Of a DNA stretch of 48,407 nt, positions 8,392 through 17,047 are shown piece by piece. The DNA comes from Oscillospiraceae bacterium (lineage in GTDB: Bacteria; Bacillota; Clostridia; Oscillospirales; Ruminococcaceae). The stretch lies in NCBI GenBank assembly GCA_004556975.1, contig SFFD01000008.1:1-48407 (forward strand), given 5' to 3'. Each line of letters begins with the position of its first letter. Position 1 is the stretch's first letter. The notes beneath the pieces were generated by a model. It saw nothing but the letters and a program-made list of their open reading frames with translations, made no database searches and had not been told where the DNA came from. Made by a program: the position numbers and the translations under genes.

Positions 8392-9738
8392 TTGGGAAGG
8401 ATTTTCGGAACTGACGGCGTTCGCGGTATTGCGAACGAAAAGCTTGATGTGGAGCTGGCACTTGCCATTTCCCGCGCGGCGGGAATGATTATTAAGGCGG
8501 AGGGCGTTGCCCGCCCCAAGATTCTGGTGGGCAGAGATACCCGCCTTTCCGGAGAAATGCTTCAATGCGCCGTGGCGGCCGGTCTTTCGTCGGTCGGCTG
8601 TGATGTTGAGCTTTTAGGCGTTGTGCCGACTCCGGCGGTGGCTTATCTTGTAAAACGCCTCGGAGCAGACGGCGGCGTTATGATTACCGCAAGCCACAAC
8701 CCGTTTATGTATAACGGAATTAAATATTTCGGCGGCGACGGCTTTAAGCTTACAGACGAGCAGGAGGACAGAATTGAAGGAATTGTCCTTGACGGAAAAG
8801 AACCGATAGAATTTGCTCTGACGGAAAATATCGGCAAGGTACAGATGAACCGCACAGCCGTGGAAATTTATGAAAAACATATTTCTTCCGCCGTAAAGAA
8901 CGATCTTTCCGGGATTAAAATTGCCGTGGACTGCGCCAACGGCGCTTCGTACAAAACCGCAAAGAACATTTTCGGCGCGGCAGGCGCAGACGCAACCTTT
9001 ATCAACTGCGAGCCGGACGGAACGAATGTAAATAAAAAATGCGGTTCGCTATATACGGAAAATCTTGGCGAATTCGTTAAAAAAGGCGGATTTGACCTTG
9101 GAATAGCCTTTGACGGAGATGCAGACCGCTGCCTTGCAGTGGACGAAAAGGGCGAACTTATTGACGGCGACATGATAATGGCGATTCTTGCCCGGCGCTT
9201 TGCAGAGGAAGGCCGCCTTTACGGCAATATGTTCGTTCCCACTATTATGAGTAATATGGGACTTTTCAAATTTGCAGAAAAACAGGGATTCAACTGCTAT
9301 CCCACTAAAGTGGGCGACAGATATGTGCTTGAAACCATGCTCAGAACCGGCGCGCGCCTCGGCGGCGAGCAAAGCGGCCATATGATAATTATGGAATATA
9401 TGACCACCGGCGACGGCGAGCTTACAGGACTGCTTCTTGCGGAAACGCTGAAGCTTTCCGGAAAGACCGCTTCGGAGCTTAAAAACATAATGACCGTATA
9501 TCCCCAGGTGATGATAAATATTTCCGCAACTCAGGAGATGAAAGGCCGTCTTTCCGACCCGGAGGTGAAAAGCTATATCGACATTGAAACCCAGCGACTT
9601 GAAGGCGACGGAAGAATTCTTGTGCGCCCTTCCGGAACGGAACCTCTTATCCGCGTGATGATAGAGGGCAAAGATAAGGAAAAAATACAGAAGCTTGCGG
9701 AGGAATGTGCCGAAACGCTTCAGAACATACTTAAATGA
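8392..9738 (+). CDS. glmM: Phosphoglucosamine mutase
   Basis: Converts glucosamine 6-phosphate to glucosamine 1-phosphate for UDP-GlcNAc and peptidoglycan synthesis. The TTG at 8392 gives MGRIFGTDGVRGIAN, the usual start, 7 nt after GGAGG (8380-8384); the in-frame ATG at 8386 lies only 1 nt from that site, so I prefer TTG (448 residues). The active-site Ser is S101 in ITASHNP, the metal loop is FDGDADR near residue 242, and the sugar/phosphate loops GGEQSGH and VRPSGTEPLIR follow. The ribosome-binding site lies inside the end of ruvB, so the two are tightly linked. Confidence 0.96.
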   Translation: MGRIFGTDGVRGIANEKLDVELALAISRAAGMIIKAEGVARPKILVGRDTRLSGEMLQCAVAAGLSSVGCDVELLGVVPTPAVAYLVKRLGADGGVMITASHNPFMYNGIKYFGGDGFKLTDEQEDRIEGIVLDGKEPIEFALTENIGKVQMNRTAVEIYEKHISSAVKNDLSGIKIAVDCANGASYKTAKNIFGAAGADATFINCEPDGTNVNKKCGSLYTENLGEFVKKGGFDLGIAFDGDADRCLAVDEKGELIDGDMIMAILARRFAEEGRLYGNMFVPTIMSNMGLFKFAEKQGFNCYPTKVGDRYVLETMLRTGARLGGEQSGHMIIMEYMTTGDGELTGLLLAETLKLSGKTASELKNIMTVYPQVMINISATQEMKGRLSDPEVKSYIDIETQRLEGDGRILVRPSGTEPLIRVMIEGKDKEKIQKLAEECAETLQNILK

Positions 9739-9746
9739 GGTAGCAG

Positions 9747-10607
9747 ATGAGGTATACGAAAGATTGGAAGGATTACGAGCTTTTGGATTGCTCCGGCGGC
9801 GAACGGCTTGAACGCTGGGGTAATGTGGTGCTTATTCGCCCCGATCCCCAGGTTATCTGGAACACGCCGAAAGAGCATCCTTTATGGCACAGAGCGGACG
9901 CAAGATATGTCCGCTCCAAAGAGGGTGGCGGGCATTGGGAATGCCGCCGCCAACTTCCCGAAGCGTGGAATATAAATTACAAGGATTTGCAGTTCAAAAT
10001 CAGCCCAACCGGATTCAAACATACCGGGCTTTTTCCGGAACAGGCTGTCAACTGGGATATGATGAGGGAAAAAATCACCGGAGCGGGCAGAAGCGTCAAG
10101 GTGCTGAACCTTTTTGCCTATACCGGGGGCGCAACCCTGGCGGCGGCTTCGGCGGGCGCTTCTGTATGCCATGTTGACGCGGCTAAGGGTATGGTGCACT
10201 GGGCGCGGGAGAATGCGGAGCTTTCTTCCCTTGCGGAAAGGCCGATTCGCTGGATTGTGGATGACTGCGCCAAGTTTGTGGAGAGAGAAATCCGCCGCGG
10301 GAACACATATGACGCTATAATAATGGACCCCCCTTCCTACGGAAGAGGCCCCGGCGGCGAGGTCTGGAAGCTTGAAGACCAGATTTATGACCTTGTAAAG
10401 CTTTGCACCGGGGTTCTTTCCGACGAACCGCTGTTCTTTCTGCTCAATTCATATACAACGGGGCTTTCGGCCTCCGCAATGGCTTATGTTTTGGGCGTCA
10501 ATATGCAAAAATTCGGCGGCGGAGTTTCTGCAGAAGAAATCGGTCTTCCGGTAACAGCAAGCGGAATGGTGCTTCCATGCGGAAGCAGCGCCATCTGGAG
10601 CAGATAA
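9747..10607 (+). CDS. RlmI-like class I SAM-dependent methyltransferase
   Basis: A 286-residue member of the RlmI/RlmK-like (Methyltrans_SAM) group, probably an RNA methyltransferase. An N-terminal beta-rich part (WGNVVLIRPDPQVIW) precedes a Rossmann domain with motif I VLNLFAYTGGATLAAASAGA near residue 120, the acidic motif HVDAAKGMVHWARENA, and the catalytic motif IMDPPSYGRGPGG near residue 190. No PUA domain is visible at the N-terminus, unlike RlmI itself, so the exact rRNA target is open. It begins 9 nt after glmM. Confidence 0.85.
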   Translation: MRYTKDWKDYELLDCSGGERLERWGNVVLIRPDPQVIWNTPKEHPLWHRADARYVRSKEGGGHWECRRQLPEAWNINYKDLQFKISPTGFKHTGLFPEQAVNWDMMREKITGAGRSVKVLNLFAYTGGATLAAASAGASVCHVDAAKGMVHWARENAELSSLAERPIRWIVDDCAKFVEREIRRGNTYDAIIMDPPSYGRGPGGEVWKLEDQIYDLVKLCTGVLSDEPLFFLLNSYTTGLSASAMAYVLGVNMQKFGGGVSAEEIGLPVTASGMVLPCGSSAIWSR

Positions 10608-10667
10608 AGACAGAGGGAACGTTCGGCGCACCCTTAAGCTACACATATAAAACGGGAGGAATCAAAA

Positions 10668-11369
10668 ATGAAGAACCCGATGGAGTTTTTTGAACATGAC
10701 AGACTTCTTCATATTGATATGATCGACGCTTTGCGTGATAAAACGACAAAGGTTATTTATTCGGAAGAGGACGGAGTGCTTTTTTGCCGCGGCGGCTGGC
10801 TTTATGAAATAACCGCCGTAAGCGCTGAGGCAACAAGAAAAATTGCCGCACTTATGGAACGCAAAAGCGACATTGTCGCTCATCAGTTCAAATTTATTCC
10901 TGATATTTTTGAGGTTACGGGTGAAAAGGAAATGCTGCCCTGTATGCAGACCTCATATAACAAAGAAACACCTGTAAAAATTCCGGAAACGGACAGAATT
11001 ACATATCGCCGTCTTACTATGGAGGATCTTGATTTCGTATGCCGTACATACCGCTACGGCGAAAACGATTCCCGCTATCTCAGCGACCGCATAAGCCACG
11101 GAATGATCGGCGCCTTTGACGGCAAACGCTGCGTCGGTTTCATCGGTGAGCACAGCGAGGGTTCCATGGGTATTCTTGAGGTGATTCCGGAATACCGCCG
11201 CAGAGGAATAGCCACTGCTCTTGAGGGCATGATGATAAACAAAAAGCTTAAAGAGGGCAGAATCCCCTATGACCATGTGGTTCTTGGAAACGACGCTTCC
11301 CTCGGTCTTCAAAAAAGTCTTGGCATGGATAAAGCAGAGGGTATTGTTACCTGGCTTTTCACAAAATAA
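10668..11369 (+). CDS. GNAT-family N-acetyltransferase
   Basis: A 233-residue acetyl-CoA-dependent acyltransferase. The C-terminal half (from about residue 105) is the GNAT fold, with acetyl-CoA-binding motif A at MGILEVIPEYRRRGIATALEGMMI (pyrophosphate loop RRRGIA) and motif B at LGNDASLGLQKSLGM. The N-terminal 100 residues are a separate domain (ALRDKTTKVIYSEEDGVLF ...), as in FR47-like acetyltransferases. GGGAGG precedes the ATG. It sits between the methyltransferase and ecfA1, with no clue to the acceptor substrate. Confidence 0.82.
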   Translation: MKNPMEFFEHDRLLHIDMIDALRDKTTKVIYSEEDGVLFCRGGWLYEITAVSAEATRKIAALMERKSDIVAHQFKFIPDIFEVTGEKEMLPCMQTSYNKETPVKIPETDRITYRRLTMEDLDFVCRTYRYGENDSRYLSDRISHGMIGAFDGKRCVGFIGEHSEGSMGILEVIPEYRRRGIATALEGMMINKKLKEGRIPYDHVVLGNDASLGLQKSLGMDKAEGIVTWLFTK

Positions 11370-11392
11370 TAAACAAGCAAAAGGAATTTTAA

Positions 11393-12262
11393 ATGTCAAA
11401 AGAAAAATTTATTGAGGCAAACAGAATAAGCTTCAGCTATCCAAGCTATGACGGAACTTTGCCGCATTTGGTGTTGGACAGGGTCTCTGTTACAATAAAA
11501 GAAGGCGAGTTCCTTGCGGTGCTTGGACACAACGGTTCGGGAAAATCCACCCTTGCAAAGCATTTTAACGCAATACTGATACCAACGGAAGGCACGGTTA
11601 CCGTTGACGGAATGAACACCGCCGAAGAGGGAAAGCTTTATGAAATCCGTCAGGAGGTCGGCATGGTATTTCAGAATCCGGACAACCAGATTGTCGCCAC
11701 CCTTGTGGAGGAGGACGTTGCTTTCGCCCTTGAGAATTTGGGCGTGCCGCCGGAGGAAATCCGCCGCAGGGTTGATGAAGCACTTAAAAAAGTGGGAATG
11801 TATGAATACCGCCTTCACGCGCCGGACCAGCTTTCCGGCGGACAAAAGCAGCGCGTTGCCATTGCAGGAATTATTGCCATGCAGCCGAGGTGCGTAGTGC
11901 TCGACGAGCCCACCGCCATGCTTGACCCAAAGGGCAGGCGCGAGGTTATGAGCACCATAAAGCAGCTTAATGAAGAAATGGGCGTTACCGTCGTGCTCAT
12001 AACCCACTATATGGACGAGGCGGCGCAGTGCGGGCGTGTTGTTGTAATAGATGACGGCAAAACAATTCTTGACGGAACACCGCGCGAAGTTTTCAAAAAT
12101 GTGGAGCTGCTTAAAAAACGCGGTCTTGATGTGCCGCAGGTGACGGAGCTGTGCTATGAATTGCGCAAAGAAGGGTGCAAGCTTCCGGATTGCGTGCTCA
12201 CCGAGGACGAATGCACCGCCGCCATTGAAAATCTTTTGAAAGGCGGTGCTCAAAATGGCTGA
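11393..12262 (+). CDS. ecfA1: Energy-coupling factor transporter ATPase EcfA1
   Basis: One of the two ATPases that power ECF-type vitamin and metal uptake together with EcfA2, EcfT and exchangeable S components. Of 289 residues, Walker A is GHNGSGKST (45-53), the Q-loop QNPDNQ is typical of EcfA1, the signature is LSGGQKQRVAI, Walker B is CVVLDEPTAMLDP and the switch His lies in VVLITHYMDEA. It overlaps ecfA2 by 8 bp. No S component is encoded in the window, so this should be the shared (group II) module. Confidence 0.95.
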   Translation: MSKEKFIEANRISFSYPSYDGTLPHLVLDRVSVTIKEGEFLAVLGHNGSGKSTLAKHFNAILIPTEGTVTVDGMNTAEEGKLYEIRQEVGMVFQNPDNQIVATLVEEDVAFALENLGVPPEEIRRRVDEALKKVGMYEYRLHAPDQLSGGQKQRVAIAGIIAMQPRCVVLDEPTAMLDPKGRREVMSTIKQLNEEMGVTVVLITHYMDEAAQCGRVVVIDDGKTILDGTPREVFKNVELLKKRGLDVPQVTELCYELRKEGCKLPDCVLTEDECTAAIENLLKGGAQNG

Positions 12263-13124
12263 TGCAATAATCAGAACGGAAAATCTCAGCTATGTTTATT
12301 CAAAAGACACGCCTTTTGAGCACGTCGCTTTGGATAACGCAAATATCGAGATAGAAAAAGGCGCTTTCGTCGGCTTAATCGGGCATACCGGCAGCGGAAA
12401 GTCCACCCTGATTCAGCATCTTAACGGACTTTTGAAGCCCACCTCCGGAAAGGTCTTTGTGGAAGGGGAGGATATTTGGGAAAACCCGAAGGAAATAAGA
12501 AAATTCCGCTTTAAGGTGGGTCTTGTTTTCCAATATCCCGAGCACCAGCTCTTTGAGGAAACCGTTGAAAAGGATATAGCTTTCGGCCCGAAAAACATGG
12601 GACTTTCCGACGAGGAGATAAAGCTCCGCGTGCGGGAAGCCGCCCGCCTTACCGGACTTTCCGAAGATTACCTTGAAAAATCGCCGTTTGAGCTTTCCGG
12701 CGGCGAAAAGCGCCGCGTTGCAATAGCGGGTGTGCTTGCAATGCAGCCGGAAGTGCTTATTCTTGACGAGCCCACGGCGGGTCTTGACCCAAAGGGAAGA
12801 GAATATATTCTTTCGGAGATAAAGGCATACCACGAAAAACGCGGCGCAACCGTAATTCTTGTTTCCCACAGCATGGAGGACGTTGCGCGCTTTGCCACAC
12901 ACGTGCTTATAATGAACCGTTCCAAAGTTGCCATGTACGGAAAAACAAGAGAGATTTTCAGCCGCGTTGATGAGCTTGTTGAAATGGGGCTTGAGGTTCC
13001 CCAGATAAGCCGCGTGTTTTCAAAGCTCCGTGCCGACGGCGTGGATGTTCCGGATTCCGTGCTCACGGTGGCGGAAGCAAAATCCACCGTGCTCAGGCTT
13101 CTGGGAAAAGGGGGCGGGCGCTGA
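12255..13124 (+). CDS. ecfA2: Energy-coupling factor transporter ATPase EcfA2
   Basis: Second ATPase of the ECF module. It shows GHTGSGKST, the EcfA2-type Q-loop QYPEHQLFEETVEKDIAFGP, signature ELSGGEKRRVAI, Walker B LILDEPTAGLDP and switch His in VSHSMEDVA. I chose ATG at 12255 (MADAIIRTENLSYVY, 289 residues) because AAGGCGG lies about 9 nt upstream; an in-frame GTG at 12246 would start right on that site. It overlaps ecfA1 by 8 bp, and its TGA shares one base with the ATG of ecfT (TGATG). Confidence 0.95.
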   Translation: MADAIIRTENLSYVYSKDTPFEHVALDNANIEIEKGAFVGLIGHTGSGKSTLIQHLNGLLKPTSGKVFVEGEDIWENPKEIRKFRFKVGLVFQYPEHQLFEETVEKDIAFGPKNMGLSDEEIKLRVREAARLTGLSEDYLEKSPFELSGGEKRRVAIAGVLAMQPEVLILDEPTAGLDPKGREYILSEIKAYHEKRGATVILVSHSMEDVARFATHVLIMNRSKVAMYGKTREIFSRVDELVEMGLEVPQISRVFSKLRADGVDVPDSVLTVAEAKSTVLRLLGKGGGR

Positions 13125-13942
13125 TGCTTAAAGACGTAACATTCGGCCAATATTTCCCCGGAGATTCCGTTATTCATAAAATGGACCCCAGAATGAAGCT
13201 TATTCTTATTATTGTTTATATTGTGATGCTTTTTGTGGCGGACGGAATAATTCCGCTTATGCTCGGCGTTGCGGTGACGGTTTTCGCATATGCCCTTTCA
13301 AAGCTTTCTTTCAAACTTGTGTGGCGCTGCGTAAAGCCCATTTTACCCATTGTGATTTTCACCGCCGTGCTCAATATTTTCTTTATTGAGGGCGACCCGA
13401 TTTTTCAGTGGAAATTCATTTCAATTTCGGAGCGGGGCGTTATCACGGCCGTGCTTATGTGCGTGCGTATAATCAGCCTGATTGCAGGCAGCAGCCTTTT
13501 GACCTACACCACCACGCCCATCGCCCTTACAGACGGTCTTGAACGGCTTATGAAGCCCCTTGCTAAAATAAAGGTTCCGGTGCACGAACTTTCAATGATG
13601 ATGACAATTGCCCTGCGCTTTATTCCCACGCTGATTGACGAAACCGGCAAGATTATCGCCGCGCAGAAAGCCCGCGGCGCGGATATGGATTCCGGCAACG
13701 TCATTCAAAAGGCAAAAGCGCTGGTGCCGATTTTGATTCCGCTGTTCGTTTCGGCGTTCCGCCGGGCGGATGAGCTTGCCCTTGCCATGGAATGCCGCTG
13801 CTACCGCGGCGGCGAGGGAAGAACAAGGCTGAAACAGCTCTCTCTTTCCCCGAGGGACTGGATTGCGGCGGCGTTTATGACCGCCGCCTTGGCGGGAGTG
13901 GTACTCCTTAATAAATTCGGGCCGGCGGTGATGGTGCTTTGA
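13124..13942 (+). CDS. ecfT: Energy-coupling factor transporter transmembrane protein EcfT
   Basis: Membrane scaffold that links the ATPases to the S component. The 272 residues have a hydrophobic N-terminal block (LILIIVYIVMLFVADGIIPLM), further helices, and the EcfT coupling-helix signatures with Ala-Arg-Gly (AAQKARGADMDSG) near residue 185 and MECRCYRGGEGRT near residue 225. A final membrane helix closes the protein. It starts within the ecfA2 stop codon and its own stop overlaps the TTG start of truA, so ecfA1-ecfA2-ecfT-truA is a coupled chain. Confidence 0.95.
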   Translation: MLKDVTFGQYFPGDSVIHKMDPRMKLILIIVYIVMLFVADGIIPLMLGVAVTVFAYALSKLSFKLVWRCVKPILPIVIFTAVLNIFFIEGDPIFQWKFISISERGVITAVLMCVRIISLIAGSSLLTYTTTPIALTDGLERLMKPLAKIKVPVHELSMMMTIALRFIPTLIDETGKIIAAQKARGADMDSGNVIQKAKALVPILIPLFVSAFRRADELALAMECRCYRGGEGRTRLKQLSLSPRDWIAAAFMTAALAGVVLLNKFGPAVMVL

Positions 13943-14697
13943 GAAATATTCTTTTGACACTTGCGTATAAAGGCACGAATTATCATGGCTTTCAGGTGCA
14001 GAAGAACGCTTCCACCGTCTGTGAAACATTACAGAATGCAATGGAAGTGCTGTTTAAGGAACGACCGGACATAAAAGGCTGCTCCAGAACGGACGCCGGC
14101 GTTCACGCAAATATGTTCTGCGCAAATTTCCACACCGAAAACGAAATGGAATGCAGCCGTATTCGCCGCAGCCTGGACGCGCTTTTGCCGGACGATATAG
14201 CGGTAAAGGATTGTACGGAGGTACCGGAGGATTTTCATGCACGCTATTCCTGCAAAGGCAAACGCTATATTTATAAAATCTGGAACGCTCCGTATATGAG
14301 CCCTTTTTATGATGGGCTTGCTCTGCATTACCCGCGGGAGCTGGACGCGGATTTCCTTGACGCGGTGTGCACGGATTTTATAGGCAAGCACGATTTTTCT
14401 GCCTTTGCCGGCGCGCAGAACACCCAAGAGGACTGCACCCGTGAAATTTATTACTGCTCGGTTGAACGCGAAGACGAGCTTGTTACCTTTTCCGTAACGG
14501 GCGACGGATTCCTGTATAATATGGTTAGAATAATGGTGGGCACGCTTCTTGAAATCAATGAGGAGAAAATCGAACCGGATGCCCTTTTGAAAATAATTGA
14601 ATCAAAAGACCGTAAGAATGCGGGAAGAACCGCTCCGCCGGAAGGGCTTTATCTTGATTATATAATTTACGATGAAGAAGATGACATAAATGCTTGA
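13939..14697 (+). CDS. truA: tRNA pseudouridine synthase A
   Basis: Forms pseudouridine at positions 38-40 in the anticodon stem of tRNAs. The protein of 252 residues starts MRNILLTLAYKGTNYHGFQ and has the catalytic D52 in CSRTDAGVHA, plus FLYNMVRIMVGTLLEI and the C-terminal AGRTAPPEGLYLD, all normal for TruA. The start is TTG at 13939, overlapping the ecfT stop by 4 bp. EcfT-truA adjacency is common in Bacillota. Confidence 0.96.
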   Translation: MRNILLTLAYKGTNYHGFQVQKNASTVCETLQNAMEVLFKERPDIKGCSRTDAGVHANMFCANFHTENEMECSRIRRSLDALLPDDIAVKDCTEVPEDFHARYSCKGKRYIYKIWNAPYMSPFYDGLALHYPRELDADFLDAVCTDFIGKHDFSAFAGAQNTQEDCTREIYYCSVEREDELVTFSVTGDGFLYNMVRIMVGTLLEINEEKIEPDALLKIIESKDRKNAGRTAPPEGLYLDYIIYDEEDDINA

Positions 14698-15640
14698 AGA
14701 ATTTTTGACTTCTGCTCCGGCGCAGCGCCCTACGGCGGTTGCTTTGGGAGTTTTTGACGGAGTGCATATCGGGCACCGCGCCGTGCTGCATGAAGCGGCT
14801 AACAGCGGCGACCTTGAACCCTGGGTATTCACTTTTGCGGAAGAAAGCATCTCAAGAGCAAAAAAAGGTGCGGTTCGCCTTGAACCGCCCTGTGTAAAAT
14901 TCAATATAATGAAAAAATGCGGCATTGCCCATGTTTACGCGCCGGATTTTGCTGAGGTTTGCTCCCTTTCGGGCGAAGAATTTGTACGAAAGGTGCTTAT
15001 TGAGCATCTTAAGTGCAAAAAAGTGGTCTGCGGAACGGATTTTCGCTTCGGCAAGTACGCCGCCTGCGACGCGGAGGATATGAAGCGCTTTTGTAAAGAA
15101 TTCGGAATGGAGTGCGCTCTTATCGAAAAGCTTTATGACGGCAGCGAGGCTATAAGTTCCACAAGAATAAGAATTGCCGCCGCAAACGGAGATATGAAAA
15201 CGGTGCGCCGCCTTTGCGGATATCCCTTCTGCATTGAAAATACCGTCATGTGCGGAAAGCACCTTGGCAGGGAATACGGTCTGCCGACAATAAATCAGGG
15301 CTTTGAAGAGGGATATGTCATACCGAAATACGGAGTTTATGTTTCCGCCGCGTATGTGGAGGGCAAATTCTATCCTGCCGTTACTAATGTGGGGGTAAAG
15401 CCCACTGTTTCAAGCGACGGAGTGCCCGCGGCAGAAACAAACCTCATCGGCTTTTCCGGAGACCTTTACGGAAAAAAAGCTTTTGTTTTTCTTCTTGACT
15501 TCGTTCGGCCGGAAATGAAGTTTGAAAACCACGAGGAACTTTTTGCCCGTATTGCCTTTGACCGCGACAACGCAAAAAGCATCGCGGAAAGCTGGATTGA
15601 ATCCTGCGGCGCTGAAACCGCCGCCCTGCTTGGAATATAA
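14690..15640 (+). CDS. ribF: Bifunctional riboflavin kinase/FAD synthetase
   Basis: Phosphorylates riboflavin to FMN and adenylylates it to FAD. The N-terminal nucleotidyltransferase domain has GVFDGVHIGH (HIGH at residues 26-29) and ISSTRIR near residue 155. The C-terminal kinase domain (from about residue 180) has LGREYGLPTIN (the PTxN motif), VPKYGVYVS-like IPKYGVYVS and FLLDFVRPEMKFENHEELFARIAFD. The 316-residue length is normal. It overlaps truA by 8 bp. In many Bacillota ribF instead follows truB; here it ends the ecf-truA chain. Confidence 0.95.
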   Translation: MLEEFLTSAPAQRPTAVALGVFDGVHIGHRAVLHEAANSGDLEPWVFTFAEESISRAKKGAVRLEPPCVKFNIMKKCGIAHVYAPDFAEVCSLSGEEFVRKVLIEHLKCKKVVCGTDFRFGKYAACDAEDMKRFCKEFGMECALIEKLYDGSEAISSTRIRIAAANGDMKTVRRLCGYPFCIENTVMCGKHLGREYGLPTINQGFEEGYVIPKYGVYVSAAYVEGKFYPAVTNVGVKPTVSSDGVPAAETNLIGFSGDLYGKKAFVFLLDFVRPEMKFENHEELFARIAFDRDNAKSIAESWIESCGAETAALLGI

Positions 15641-15790
15641 TAGTGATCAGTGGCCGGTGGCGCTTGAAATTCACTCCTCAAAGTGAGCTAAGGCGGTGCC
15701 GCAGTTTTCCGCTCGGTGCTCACTTCTGACCACTGCCCGTTGACCGCTCCTAACTTCACCTCCCGCCGTTTACCGAAAGTTCGTCGAAAG
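15641..15790. repeat. Gene-free stretch with short inverted and direct repeats
   Basis: After ribF no gene is visible until the lipoprotein at 15822. The stretch holds an inverted repeat (AAGTGAGC at 15681-15688 with GCTCACTT at 15718-15725), a smaller TCACT/AGTGA hairpin just left of it, and related words such as GATCAGTGG, TGACCACTG and TTGACCGCT. This looks like degraded repetitive DNA. No T-run follows, so it is not a clear terminator. Confidence 0.45.
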
Positions 15791-15821
15791 GCTGTTTATA
15801 TAATTTGAAAGGAAGGATATC

Positions 15822-16550
15822 ATGAAAAAAGGCATCGTACCAATTTTAGCGCTGGTTCTTTTGCTGGGGCTTTGCTCCTGCTTTACCACACTGCCCGCAA
15901 AGGACGATAAGCCCGTGTATTCCACGACGGATGAAAGCAAAAGCGCTCCGGAGAAAAACACCGCGGAAAGCGGTGTCGACCTTTCCGCAGTCACCGCGGA
16001 GGATTTGGAACCGCAGCTTGAGGCGTTCCGCTCGGTGTGCCTTGAAAGTTTTATGGCGGAATTCAGCTATGACGATGGTACTTACACCCGCCTTTACGAC
16101 CCGGAAGCGGACGCCTATTCCGCGGATACCGCTCCGGCGGCGCTTGTGCCAAGCTCCGAGCTGGATGGTCATCCTTACAGCGAGCTTTACGAAGGCTATA
16201 CCGTCGACCCCGCGGATGCCAGCTGTTTGGAGGTAAAAAACTTCGCAAGCATCGCCGACATAAAGGAAAATCTTTCAAAATACCTTGACGAAAGCCTTTA
16301 TGACGAAAAAGTCGGCGAGGATTTCTTTGAGTTCGACGGAAAGGTTTATGCCATACGCGGTGGGCGCGGCTACGGCGCGGTCACTTGCGGAAAAATCATC
16401 GGCATAATTTCCGGCGAGGGCGATTCCCTTACCGTAACGGCGGAGCGCCTGTACTTTGACGAGCCGGACGGAGCTTATATCTTCACAGTGCGGGTAACGG
16501 ACGGCGTGCTTAAAATAATTTCCGCCGCGGAGGAAGAAGCAGTCGGCTGA
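15822..16550 (+). CDS. Putative secreted lipoprotein, function unknown
   Basis: A 242-residue protein not recognised by family. The first 20 residues (MKKGIVPILALVLLLGLCSC) form a lipoprotein signal; the lipidated Cys would be C18 or C20. A low-complexity linker rich in D, E, S and K runs to about residue 55. The rest is acidic and mixed alpha/beta (NFASIADIKENLSKYLDESLYDEK, then beta-type VYAIRGGRGYG, SLTVTAERLYF and YIFTVRVTDGVLKI). GGAAGG precedes the ATG. It sits between ribF and rpsO and interrupts an otherwise translation-related run. Confidence 0.7.
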   Translation: MKKGIVPILALVLLLGLCSCFTTLPAKDDKPVYSTTDESKSAPEKNTAESGVDLSAVTAEDLEPQLEAFRSVCLESFMAEFSYDDGTYTRLYDPEADAYSADTAPAALVPSSELDGHPYSELYEGYTVDPADASCLEVKNFASIADIKENLSKYLDESLYDEKVGEDFFEFDGKVYAIRGGRGYGAVTCGKIIGIISGEGDSLTVTAERLYFDEPDGAYIFTVRVTDGVLKIISAAEEEAVG

Positions 16551-16563
16551 AATCCTGAAAAAA

Positions 16564-16582
16564 TCTGTTAAAAAGACTTTAC
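16564..16582 (+). repeat. 19-bp exact repeat, copy 2
   Basis: Identical to 3545-3563 (TCTGTTAAAAAGACTTTAC). This copy overlaps the -35 box of the rpsO promoter. Confidence 0.6.
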
Positions 16583-16607
16583 AAAGCGCTGCCGGTTGTG
16601 CTATAAT
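16578..16607 (+). promoter_or_regulatory. Sigma-A promoter of rpsO
   Basis: TTTACA (16578-16583), an 18-bp spacer, then TATAAT (16602-16607) with TGC in front (extended -10). The transcript would carry a leader of about 155 nt before rpsO. Confidence 0.8.
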
Positions 16608-16769
16608 TCAAAGGCTGGGCTTATGCCCTGAATATTTATAACTTTTTCTCGGAAAAAGGTAAGTCCGCTAAGCGCAGAAAATTTCGGCGCCGCCTGCGGT
16701 GACATCTCATTATTTGTTACGCCTTTTGCTGTGAGAAAGCCAAATTAAAAAAAACGAGGTGTATTTGCT
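16608..16769 (+). ncRNA. Structured 5' leader of rpsO (candidate S15 autoregulatory RNA)
   Basis: About 160 nt lie between the rpsO promoter and its ATG with no gene. Visible helices are GGGC-TTAT-GCCC near 16616-16627, CTTTTTC-TCG-GAAAAAG near 16642-16658, and a GC-rich part with CCGC/GCGG pairing near 16690-16702. S15 represses its own mRNA through leader structures in many bacteria, with unrelated structures in different lineages. That this leader does so is inference; I could not match it to a described S15 leader class. Confidence 0.4.
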
Positions 16770-17036
16770 ATGATGCGCAAAGAAGAAAAAACTGCGGTTA
16801 TTGAAGCTAACCGTCTGCACGAAACCGATACCGGCTCTCCCGAGGTTCAGATTGCCGTTCTTACCAAAAGAATCGCCGACCTTACCGAGCATCTTAAAGA
16901 GCACAAGAAAGATAACCACAGCCGCCGCGGCCTTTTCAAAATGGTCGGCCGCCGTCGCAACCTTCTTAACTACCTTAAGAAAAACGACATTGAGCGTTAC
17001 CGTGCTATCGTTGAAAAACTTGGTATCCGCAAATAA
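16770..17036 (+). CDS. rpsO: 30S ribosomal protein S15
   Basis: Primary 16S rRNA-binding protein of the small-subunit platform. The 88 residues include HETDTGSPEVQIAVLTKRIADLTEHL, HKKDNHSRRGLFKMVGRRRNLLNYL and the C-terminal YRAIVEKLGIRK, all standard. GAGGTG lies 8 nt before ATG 16770; a second ATG follows directly and either could be used. It is preceded by its own promoter and long leader and followed by a strong terminator ahead of pnp, the usual neighbour. Confidence 0.98.
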   Translation: MMRKEEKTAVIEANRLHETDTGSPEVQIAVLTKRIADLTEHLKEHKKDNHSRRGLFKMVGRRRNLLNYLKKNDIERYRAIVEKLGIRK

Positions 17037-17047
17037 TTCTGTCAAAA

